Shown here: in pieces, positions 1-5,397 of the stretch | Layout: every line of letters begins with the position of its first letter | How positions within the stretch are numbered: the stretch's first letter is position 1 | Assembly: GCA_050015575.1 (NCBI GenBank) | Contig: JBEKBD010000141.1 | Span: forward strand, 1-5,397 | DNA: 5,397 bases | Direction: 5' to 3' | Origin: Roseiarcus sp050015575 | GTDB lineage: Bacteria > Pseudomonadota > Alphaproteobacteria > Rhizobiales > Beijerinckiaceae | The notes under the pieces: generated by a model | What the model saw: the letters and a program-made list of their open reading frames with translations, nothing else | What the model was told of the DNA's origin: nothing | The model's database searches: none | Position numbers and translations under genes: made by a program

Positions 1-273
1 GCGCTTCTCGCTTTGCCGCCCGGGCCGGCGCAGGAAGCCCAAACCTCGCCTCTCAGCGAGTTGCCGGCTCCGCTCGCCGCGCTCGGCGGCGCAGGCCCGT
101 CCGATCAGAATTTCCTGATCGAGGCGACCGATCAGCGCGACGAGTTCCTCGAATCCCTGCTCGCGCGCAAGGATAAGAGCCCGCAACGCCATCTCCAGAA
201 GTTGGTCGAGTTTGACGAACAAGTCGCCGCGGCGATCTTGCGACAGTGGATCCGCCAGGGAGCGAACACATGA
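1..273 (+). CDS. fliF: Flagellar MS-ring protein FliF, C-terminal end (5' truncated)
   Basis: This is the last 90 codons of a gene that begins before the window; frame 1 is open from base 1 to the TGA at 271-273. FliF forms the membrane-embedded MS ring of the flagellar basal body, and its cytoplasmic C-terminus binds the rotor protein FliG. The visible part starts with a Pro/Ala-rich linker and ends in a predicted helical segment containing LQKLVEFDEQVAAAILRQWI, about residues 66-85 of the visible part. That resembles the FliG-binding tail of alphaproteobacterial FliF (leucine-rich, acidic, then an AAxILRxW-type end). The transmembrane and ring-building domains lie outside the window. The TTG at 13 is only the first possible start inside the fragment, not the gene start. 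The stop overlaps the next start in ATGA. The call rests on this short tail plus the flagellar neighbours, so it is likely but not certain. Confidence 0.78.
   Translation, partial: ALLALPPGPAQEAQTSPLSELPAPLAALGGAGPSDQNFLIEATDQRDEFLESLLARKDKSPQRHLQKLVEFDEQVAAAILRQWIRQGANT
257..262 (+). promoter_or_regulatory. Ribosome binding site of the fliH-like gene
   Basis: AGGGAG lies inside the end of fliF, 7 bases before the ATG at 270. Its strength and spacing favour this ATG over the in-frame ATG at 246, which would add 8 residues. Confidence 0.65.
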
Positions 274-1064
274 AGCCGGTGCCAATCTCGCAATACCTGG
301 ATCATATCGGGCGGGTCGCGCAGGGCGACCGGCAAACGCCGCGTCGGGAAATCTCGCCGTTCCGGCCGCGCGCCGTCGGCGCCGTTCCGGATTCGGAGCC
401 GCATGGTCAGCTCGCCTTCAGCCGGGTGTTGCGCGAGGCGGCGATCGCCGCCCGCTCGCGAGCGCTCGAGGACGGCCAAGACCGCTCCGGCGCCGACGGG
501 CGAATTTGGAGCCGCGACGGTGCGCCGTCGCGCTCGCGCGAGACGGCGCCCGGACCCGACGTCGAGGCGCGCGTCGCCGAAGCCTACGATCGCGGCCTGC
601 GCGAGGGCGCCGCCGCCGCGCGCGCCGAGGACGCCGAATCGCAGGCGCGCGAACAGGCCAGTCGACAACAACGAGAGCTGGCGGAGCGGCTCGACTTTCA
701 AATGAACGAATACAACAGGCTCGCCGACGCGATCGCCGCCGGGTTGGACGAGATCGAACAGCGTATCGCCGCCGCCGTGGCGCGCATTCTCGCGCCGTTG
801 CTCGCCAGCGAGCTGTCGAAGCAGGTCGTCGACGAATTATGCGTCCACGTCGCGCAGCTCTGCGCCGGCGGATCGCCGGGCCTGATTAGGATCCGCGGCC
901 CGGAACGTCTGCTCGCGGCCTTGCGGGACCGCGTCGCCTCGCTCGCCGTCGACGTCGAGTTCGTCGCCGAAGACGGCGTCGAAGCGACGATCGAAGCGCA
1001 GCACACGATGATCAGCTCGCAGTTGCAGCCGTGGGCCGACCTCATCGATTCGCTCGTCGTCTGA
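270..1064 (+). CDS. fliH: FliH-like flagellar export ATPase regulator
   Basis: This predicts a 264-residue soluble cytoplasmic protein with no signal peptide or membrane segment. FliH binds the ATPase FliI and links it to the export gate and C-ring of the flagellar type III secretion system. Residues 1-95 look disordered and are rich in Arg, Ser and Pro. Residues 98-165 are a charged Ala/Glu/Arg helix, probably coiled coil, carrying the FliH-like AYDRGLREG motif at 105-113 (a Gly-x3-Gly). Residues 165-264 form a compact C-terminal domain whose pattern (IRIRGPERLLAAL, then ATIEAQ, then SQLQPWADLI) resembles FliH/YscL proteins. The length slightly exceeds the roughly 230 residues of enterobacterial FliH. 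The ATG at 270 overlaps the fliF stop and has a good AGGGAG site. FliH proteins diverge strongly, so the name rests on architecture and position; many annotations would call this hypothetical. Confidence 0.72.
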   Translation: MKPVPISQYLDHIGRVAQGDRQTPRREISPFRPRAVGAVPDSEPHGQLAFSRVLREAAIAARSRALEDGQDRSGADGRIWSRDGAPSRSRETAPGPDVEARVAEAYDRGLREGAAAARAEDAESQAREQASRQQRELAERLDFQMNEYNRLADAIAAGLDEIEQRIAAAVARILAPLLASELSKQVVDELCVHVAQLCAGGSPGLIRIRGPERLLAALRDRVASLAVDVEFVAEDGVEATIEAQHTMISSQLQPWADLIDSLVV

Positions 1065-1066
1065 GG
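1063..1066 (+). promoter_or_regulatory. Ribosome binding site of motB
   Basis: GAGG overlaps the fliH-like stop codon (TGA at 1062-1064) and sits 7 bases before the motB ATG at 1074. Terminating ribosomes would end on this site, which suggests coupled translation. Confidence 0.55.
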
Positions 1067-1073
1067 CGGCGCC

Positions 1074-2297
1074 ATGGAAGACCCGCCGTCTCCCGAAATC
1101 ATCATCGTCAAACGCCGCGCGAGCCACGAGGAAGAGCACCACGGCGGCGCCTGGAAGATGGCGTTCGCCGATTTCATGACGGCGATGATGGCGTTCTTCC
1201 TCGTGCTGTGGCTCATCAACGCGACCGATAAGAACACCAAGAGCATCATCGCGCGATATTTCAACCCGGTGAAGTTGGAGGAGGCCGCCAAGACCCCCAA
1301 GAGCATCCACGGCGAGGCGCCCTCGGCGACCAGCGTCGACGTTCCGGAGGCCAAGAAACCGGGCGCGTCCGGCGCCGCAGGGCGGCAGGAAAGCAAGAAA
1401 ACGAACGAAGACGACGCGGACGCGGCCAAGAGCGGCGACGGCCCGGAGAACAAGGGCGCCGACCTGGCGGCGCGTCAGGGAAACGGCGCCGCGGCCGAAG
1501 CGCCGGACCCGGCGAATCCAAAGCCCTCGATGTCGGAAGGCGTACTGTTCTCCGATCCCTATCGCAGTCTGGACGCCATCGCCGGCCCATCGTCGCCGAA
1601 CGTTCGCGCCATCGCTCAGAGCGAAAGGGTGAAGACCACCAGCGAGGCCGGATCGGCGGACCCCGACGCCTTTCGCGACCCGTTCCGACCGATCGGACGC
1701 GAAGTCGCGACCGAGGCGCCAAACGCAGGGGCGGCCAGACAGCCGCCGCCGCCGACCCGGAACGTCGAAGCCGTCGCGGACGCTCCGCCAGCGAGCGGCG
1801 CGGTCGCCCTCGAGGCGCAGCCGCCTTCGCCGATGGCGGCCGCGCGCTTGCAGAAGGAAGTGGATTTGCAGCTCGGCGCGCCCGGCAAGGCGGCGCTCGG
1901 CCCCGCGATCGACGTGAAGGCGACCGACGAGGGTTTGCTCATCAGCCTGACCGACAGTCTAAACTTCGCCATGTTTCCGCTCGGCTCGGCGGTGCCTCAG
2001 CCCCAGGTGGTGCGAGCGATGGACGCGATCGCCGAGAGCCTGAGGAACCGCCAGGGCATGATCGTGGTGCGCGGACACACCGACGGCCATCCCTACAAAT
2101 CGGCGACCTACGATAATTGGCGACTTTCTTCGGCGCGCGCCCAGGTGGCGTATTACATGCTCACGCGAGCCGGACTTCCGGAGAGCCGCTTCGAGCGCAT
2201 CGAAGGCTACGCCGACCGCCGACTGAGGGATCCGAGCCACCCCTTCGCCGCCGAGAATCGACGCATCGAAATCCTGTTGCAGGCGCCCAAGCCATGA
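1074..2297 (+). CDS. motB: Flagellar stator protein MotB
   Basis: This encodes a 407-residue stator subunit. With MotA it forms the proton channel that drives flagellar rotation, and it anchors the stator to peptidoglycan. Residues 27-50 carry the signature WKMAFADFMTAMMAFFLVLW, a single membrane helix with the proton-carrying aspartate at D33 (codon 1170-1172), equivalent to D32 of Escherichia coli MotB. Residues 51-68 occupy the plug position. Residues 70-255 form a long, low-complexity Ala/Pro/charged periplasmic linker. Residues 275-405 are the OmpA-like peptidoglycan-binding domain, with RGHTDGHP (333-340), NWRLSSARA (348-356) and ENRRIEI (394-400). The protein is about 100 residues longer than the 308-residue E. 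coli protein, nearly all in the linker, which is usual for rhizobial MotB proteins that work with MotC. The linker holds two FxDP[YF]R motifs. The start is supported by the GAGG site and the position of the helix. The stop overlaps motC in ATGA. Confidence 0.96.
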   Translation: MEDPPSPEIIIVKRRASHEEEHHGGAWKMAFADFMTAMMAFFLVLWLINATDKNTKSIIARYFNPVKLEEAAKTPKSIHGEAPSATSVDVPEAKKPGASGAAGRQESKKTNEDDADAAKSGDGPENKGADLAARQGNGAAAEAPDPANPKPSMSEGVLFSDPYRSLDAIAGPSSPNVRAIAQSERVKTTSEAGSADPDAFRDPFRPIGREVATEAPNAGAARQPPPPTRNVEAVADAPPASGAVALEAQPPSPMAAARLQKEVDLQLGAPGKAALGPAIDVKATDEGLLISLTDSLNFAMFPLGSAVPQPQVVRAMDAIAESLRNRQGMIVVRGHTDGHPYKSATYDNWRLSSARAQVAYYMLTRAGLPESRFERIEGYADRRLRDPSHPFAAENRRIEILLQAPKP

Positions 2298-3529
2298 ACG
2301 CCCGTCTCCTGGTCGACGCGCTATTCCTTCTGACGCTGGCGGCCGGCGCCTCGGCGCCGGCGCGCGCGCAAGCGCCTTCGGCGTCGGAGATCGCAGCGCC
2401 GCCGCCGCCGAGCGCCCAGACGATTTCGGCGATGGCGGCCGACCTGCAGGCGCTGCAGGCGCGAATCGCCGCCGGCGACAAAGCGGCCTACGCCGCCCAA
2501 TCCGATCGTTTCAACGCCATCGGCGCGGCGATCGCCGCCGCCAAGCCGGAGGTTTGGCAATCCAAGCGCGAGACCGACGCCGTGATCGTTTACCTGCTTA
2601 GCGGCGGTCAGCCTCGCGACGTCGTGCAATTGCTGCAGAGCGGCTCTGTGCCCAAGAGCGAAACGCCGCTCATGCGTGGCGCGATCGCTTACATCGCAGG
2701 CAACGAGGCCGAGGCGGAGTCGCTGCTGGGCGGCGTCGATCCTCGCAGGCTCGATCTGAGGCTGGCCGGTCAAGTCGCCTTCGCTCAATCCGTTCTCCAG
2801 ACGACCCACGATGCGAAGAGGGCGATCGCGCTGCTCGATCTCGCGCGGTTGCTGGCCCCGGGCTGTCTGGTCGAGGAAGCCGCGTTGAGACGCGAGATCT
2901 TGCTCGTCGTCGACCAGCGCGACATCGATCGCGCCGCTTCGCTCTCGCGGCAATATGCGACGCGTTTCGGGCGCTCGGTCTACGCCGACGACTTTTTGCA
3001 CGGCCTGGCGAATGCCTTCGTGCAGGCGGGCCTGACCGAAAATCTTCCGAGCTTCGGCAAACTTCAGGTCTTTGTTTCCTGGTTGGCGCCCAACGTCCGG
3101 CGCGACTTCTTGTTGACGATCGCGCGGGCGGAGGCGGTGAACGGCAAGTTCGACGTCGCCGGCGCCGCCGCGGCCGCAGCGCTGCGCGACAGCCCGGGCG
3201 ACAGCGCGGACGAAGCGCGCGGCAGGCTGTATGAAGCGGCCGCGCGAATCCTCACTCCCGAATACGACGACGGCGTCGCCGAATTGCAAAGCGTCGCGCC
3301 GTTGAAATTGGACAAGGGCGACCAGTCGCTGCTGGCGGCCGTTCACGGCGTCGCCGTGTACCTGCGCCAACCGCTTAGCGAAGCCGGTTCGCCGCGCGAA
3401 GAACCCCCGCCAGATGCGCTGACGCCGCAGGGCGCCGCCGACCATGCGGCGGCGACGATCGCCTTGGCGGAAGCGGCGCTCGGCCGCACCGCCGCCCTGG
3501 CGGGCGTCGCCGAGAAAGGAAACCCATGA
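2294..3529 (+). CDS. motC: Periplasmic motility protein MotC
   Basis: This encodes a 411-residue precursor. MotC is a periplasmic protein of rhizobia and relatives that binds the periplasmic part of MotB and is needed for rotation; loss in Sinorhizobium meliloti impairs motility. Residues 1-25 are a signal peptide: Arg at 4, a hydrophobic core around 9-19, and a likely cleavage after A25 in ARA-QA. The mature chain is almost all helix with repeated Ala/Leu-rich segments. It includes LLAPGCLVEEAALRRE and FLHGLANAFVQAG, which fit the MotC family, and it has no membrane segment after the signal. The Pro-rich stretch after the signal (about 34-40) is probably flexible, as is the region near 375-390. 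The ATG at 2294 overlaps the motB stop (ATGA). It has only a weak AGG 10 bases upstream, so translation probably depends on ribosomes finishing motB. The in-frame ATG at 2117, inside motB, would bury the signal peptide and is unlikely. Confidence 0.92.
   Translation: MNARLLVDALFLLTLAAGASAPARAQAPSASEIAAPPPPSAQTISAMAADLQALQARIAAGDKAAYAAQSDRFNAIGAAIAAAKPEVWQSKRETDAVIVYLLSGGQPRDVVQLLQSGSVPKSETPLMRGAIAYIAGNEAEAESLLGGVDPRRLDLRLAGQVAFAQSVLQTTHDAKRAIALLDLARLLAPGCLVEEAALRREILLVVDQRDIDRAASLSRQYATRFGRSVYADDFLHGLANAFVQAGLTENLPSFGKLQVFVSWLAPNVRRDFLLTIARAEAVNGKFDVAGAAAAAALRDSPGDSADEARGRLYEAAARILTPEYDDGVAELQSVAPLKLDKGDQSLLAAVHGVAVYLRQPLSEAGSPREEPPPDALTPQGAADHAAATIALAEAALGRTAALAGVAEKGNP
3515..3520 (+). promoter_or_regulatory. 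Ribosome binding site of fliK
   Basis: AAAGGA at the end of motC lies 5 bases before the ATG at 3526. It is one of the clearest sites in the window and fixes the fliK start at the ATGA overlap. Confidence 0.65.
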
Positions 3530-5244
3530 CCCTCTTGGCGCTGACTGCTTCGCTGGCGAGCGCGCCGCCGCTCGCCAATCCCGCCCACGATCTCGGCGGC
3601 AAATCGTCCGGCGGTTCGAAGTTCGCCGATATCGTGGACGCGCTGACCGGCGAAGATTCTCAGTCGAACGCCGGCGCCGCGACGACGCCGGCGGCCGCGA
3701 GCGCACAAGATCAAGCTTCGTCGCGCGAGGCGACGTCGAAATCGAGCCCATCGGTTTCGATCGACGCGGGGCTTGCCGGGCTCGTCTATGGCGCGCTCGG
3801 TTCGCCGGCTTCCGGCGGGGCGGCGTCGCGCGCTTCAGGCGGGCGCGGCAGCGTCGCGACTTCCGATCGGACGAGCGACGATTCGGTCGCCGCGAAGACG
3901 TCGGCGGCCGCCGGCGAAGCGCTGCGGCGGGCGCTGACGGGACGCGGCGCGGAGGCGAGCTCCGATGATCTATCGGCCGACGATTCGACCGCCGCGGCCG
4001 CGACGTCGACTGCGTCGAATGGGACGGACGCGAACTCCGCGCTCGCCGGGCTCCTCTACGGCGCGCTCGCTTTGCCGGCGGCTACGGCCCTCGATGCATC
4101 CGTCGCCAACAGCGGCGGCGAGGAAAGCGCGGCGCGGCAAGGCGCCTCAACGTCGAACGCGGCCGCCGCGAACGATGGTTCGACGACCTCCGCCGGCGCG
4201 CTGTGGCGCGCCTTGGGGGCGCGCGGCGCGGTCGCCGGCTCCAATCAGGCGAGCGGCGGTCTCGCCGCCGGGGCGTCGGCGACGGCCGCGCAAGACGATG
4301 CGGAGGCGAACTTTGCGCTCGCCGGGGCCCTCGATGCGCCGCCGACGCTGCGAACGGCGGCGAACGGCGATGCTTCTCTGGGCCTCAGCGCAGCGCAATC
4401 GCGCACCTATCTCGGGGTCGACAGCGCCGAACAAAGCGAAGCCAAGAATTCGATCTTGCGTTCGCAGGCGCGCCCCGCCGTCAACGCGGCTGCTGCGGCC
4501 GGGTCCGACGCGACGGGGACCGTCGACGTCGTCGTCGCCGCCGCGGCGTCGACGCAGAGCCAGACCCAGTCCGATAAGCGGTCGAGTTCGGGCCACAGCG
4601 GATCGCCGAGCGCCTCGGCTGCAAATCCGTCCGTCGACGTTGGGTCGACCGCGACCGTCGCCGAGGCTGCGCCCAGCCTCTTCGACGCCGGGATCAATTC
4701 CGCGGTCGCCGGCTCCGGTCCGATCGCGGTCAGCCAACTGGCCGACTGGCTCGCCGGGGAAGCGAGCGGGCTGTCGTCGCAAACGGCGTCGTCCGGCGCG
4801 ACGTCCGCGGCCGCCGTCGGCGGCGGCCAAGCGGTCAAGGAACTTCAGATCAACCTCGAGCCCAGCGATCTCGGCGCCGTATCGGTGAAGATGCGCATGG
4901 CGAACGGCCAACTTTCGGTCGTGATGGAAGTCGCGAAGCCGAGCACTCTGAACTCCATAGAGAACGAGCGCGACGCGATCACCGATCGGCTGGGCCTGAG
5001 CGCTCAACCGCTCGCCGCGCTGATCATCAGGCCGGCCGCAACGACCCAGACCAGCGCCGAGAGCGGCAGCGCGCAAGATCAGCAATCCGGAAACCAGGGG
5101 AATGCGCAAGGCGATCCAAACCAAAGTTCACGAGGCAATGAGCAACAGACGTCTCGCGGCCAAGACGGGGCCGGTCGGTGGAGCCGTCAAACGGCGGCGC
5201 AGCCCTCGCCCGCTGGCCGTGGGTTTGGCGATCTGGTTGTGTAG
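3526..5244 (+). CDS. fliK: Flagellar hook-length control protein FliK (formerly MotD)
   Basis: This encodes a 572-residue protein. FliK is exported during hook growth, measures hook length, and switches the type III apparatus to late substrates. In rhizobia the gene downstream of motC, once called motD, was reassigned as fliK. Residues 1-45 would hold the export signal. Residues 46-400 are a low-complexity Ala/Ser/Gly ruler region with an imperfect tandem repeat (80-276). Residues 399-418 (ISQLADWLA-type) lead into the conserved C-terminal domain at 436-503. Its hallmark is LEPSDLGAVSVKMRMANGQL followed by VVMEVAKPSTL and a helix ending ITDRLG, which matches the Flg_hook (FliK C-terminal) family. 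Residues 504-572 are a Gln/Ser/Gly/Asn-rich tail, probably disordered. I find no cysteine, as is common for secreted ruler proteins. The start overlaps the motC stop and has an AAAGGA site. The last 107 bases also encode the start of the next gene. The length is above what I recall as usual for rhizobial FliK (about 400-480), in line with the internal duplication. Confidence 0.9.
   Translation: MTLLALTASLASAPPLANPAHDLGGKSSGGSKFADIVDALTGEDSQSNAGAATTPAAASAQDQASSREATSKSSPSVSIDAGLAGLVYGALGSPASGGAASRASGGRGSVATSDRTSDDSVAAKTSAAAGEALRRALTGRGAEASSDDLSADDSTAAAATSTASNGTDANSALAGLLYGALALPAATALDASVANSGGEESAARQGASTSNAAAANDGSTTSAGALWRALGARGAVAGSNQASGGLAAGASATAAQDDAEANFALAGALDAPPTLRTAANGDASLGLSAAQSRTYLGVDSAEQSEAKNSILRSQARPAVNAAAAAGSDATGTVDVVVAAAASTQSQTQSDKRSSSGHSGSPSASAANPSVDVGSTATVAEAAPSLFDAGINSAVAGSGPIAVSQLADWLAGEASGLSSQTASSGATSAAAVGGGQAVKELQINLEPSDLGAVSVKMRMANGQLSVVMEVAKPSTLNSIENERDAITDRLGLSAQPLAALIIRPAATTQTSAESGSAQDQQSGNQGNAQGDPNQSSRGNEQQTSRGQDGAGRWSRQTAAQPSPAGRGFGDLVV
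3763..4353 (+). repeat. Degenerate in-frame tandem repeat of about 90 residues in the fliK ruler region
   Basis: Two diverged units and the start of a third lie in frame. Block A occurs three times: GLAGLVYGAL at 3769-3798, ALAGLLYGAL at 4039-4068, and ALAGALDAP from 4315. The first two copies match at 26 of 30 bases over ten codons. Copies two and three match at 20 of 24 bases from 4033 and 4309. Block B occurs twice, AGEALRRALTGRGA at 3910-3951 and AGALWRALGARGA at 4192-4230. Spacing is 270-280 bases throughout, which points to old tandem duplication rather than only biased composition. The segments between the blocks are too Ser/Ala/Asp-rich to align with confidence. Confidence 0.7.
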
Positions 5245-5397
5245 CGCCGGCCTCGCGCACAGCGCGACCGACGAGTCGTGCGAACAAGAGATGGCCCGGG
5301 CCGCTCGCGTGAACGGCATACCGCTGAACATTCTCTATTCCGTCGGCCTCACCGAGACCGGGCAGAACGGGACGCTCAATCCCTATGACATGAACGT
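5138..5397 (+). CDS. Lytic transglycosylase of the motility operon, N-terminal part (3' truncated)
   Basis: The frame stays open to the window edge and gives 86 complete codons. The product would cleave peptidoglycan glycan strands in the periplasm. In rhizobia a transglycosylase gene (orf38 in Sinorhizobium meliloti) follows motD/fliK, and it presumably helps the rod or stator pass or engage the wall. Residues 18-42 look like a signal peptide: basic KRRRSPRP, hydrophobic LAVGLAIWLCSAGLA, and likely cleavage at AHS-A. The mature start, CEQEMARAARVNGIPLNILY followed by SVGLTETG, matches the opening helices of SLT-type transglycosylases. E73 (codon 5354-5356) sits where the catalytic glutamate is expected. 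The ATG at 5138 has GAGG only 2 bases upstream, and an in-frame ATG at 5102 preceded by AGGGG is an alternative, so the start is uncertain. The gene overlaps fliK by 107 bases in another frame; the signal peptide lies partly within the overlap. Confidence 0.82.
   Translation, partial: MSNRRLAAKTGPVGGAVKRRRSPRPLAVGLAIWLCSAGLAHSATDESCEQEMARAARVNGIPLNILYSVGLTETGQNGTLNPYDMN

Noticed and set aside
212..889. Plus-strand open frame (225 codons) overlapping fliF and the fliH-like gene
   Set aside because: Extremely Arg-rich out-of-frame reading; the overlapping FliH-like frame has balanced composition, recognisable motifs and a good ribosome binding site.
2117..2293. Extended start for motC inside motB
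   Set aside because: It would place 59 Arg/Pro-rich residues before a clear signal peptide and overlap the conserved MotB OmpA-like domain.
2321..3751. Long minus-strand open frame (476 codons) opposite motC and fliK
   Set aside because: It is Arg-rich with no domain pattern and mirrors the codon bias of the high-GC genes on the other strand; motC and fliK are clearly the real genes.
4521..4554. Two copies of the palindrome CGTCGACG as a possible operator
   Set aside because: GTCGAC-type strings occur widely in this coding DNA from Val-Asp and Ser-Thr codons; there is no promoter context.
4809..4828. Hairpin GGCCGCCG-TCGG-CGGCGGCC as a possible terminator
   Set aside because: It lies inside the fliK frame just before the conserved domain and has no T-run; it comes from Ala/Gly codons (AAAVGGG).
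3965..4888. Plus-strand open frame (307 codons) inside fliK in another frame
   Set aside because: Product is almost entirely Arg, Pro and Ser, as expected from reading GC-rich Ala/Ser codons out of frame.
4147..5124. Minus-strand open frame (325 codons) opposite fliK
   Set aside because: Arg/Gly-rich composition typical of an antisense shadow; no signal for its own start site or family.

Overview
The window is a dense, GC-rich, single-strand stretch of flagellar genes from an alphaproteobacterium, most likely of the order Hyphomicrobiales (Rhizobiales). The reason is gene content. A MotB with a long periplasmic linker is followed by MotC, a FliK formerly named MotD, and a lytic transglycosylase. 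This order is characteristic of the rhizobial motility operon first described in Sinorhizobium meliloti. The family within the order cannot be fixed from this sequence alone; a Beijerinckiaceae/Methylocystaceae-type genome is a guess.

Layout, all on the + strand: the 3' end of fliF (MS-ring protein; its C-terminal FliG-binding tail) at 1-273; a FliH-like export-ATPase regulator at 270-1064; motB (stator) at 1074-2297; motC (periplasmic MotB partner) at 2294-3529; fliK/motD (hook-length control) at 3526-5244; and the 5' end of a lytic transglycosylase at about 5138, running off the window. Three junctions are ATGA stop/start overlaps, one is a 9-base gap, and the last is a 107-base out-of-frame overlap. 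No intergenic space could hold a promoter or terminator, so the region reads as part of one translationally coupled operon whose promoter lies upstream of the window.

The products belong to one machine. FliF forms the MS ring, the FliH-like protein serves the type III export apparatus, and MotB with MotC forms the torque-generating stator at the peptidoglycan. FliK is exported to measure the hook, and the transglycosylase presumably opens or remodels peptidoglycan for the structure. motA, fliG, fliI and motE are not in the window.

I see no mobile element, CRISPR array, RNA gene or novel defence-like system. The points worth a second look are a degenerate duplication of about 90 residues in the FliK ruler region, a repeated FxDP[YF]R motif in the MotB linker, and the long dual-coding overlap between fliK and the transglycosylase gene.
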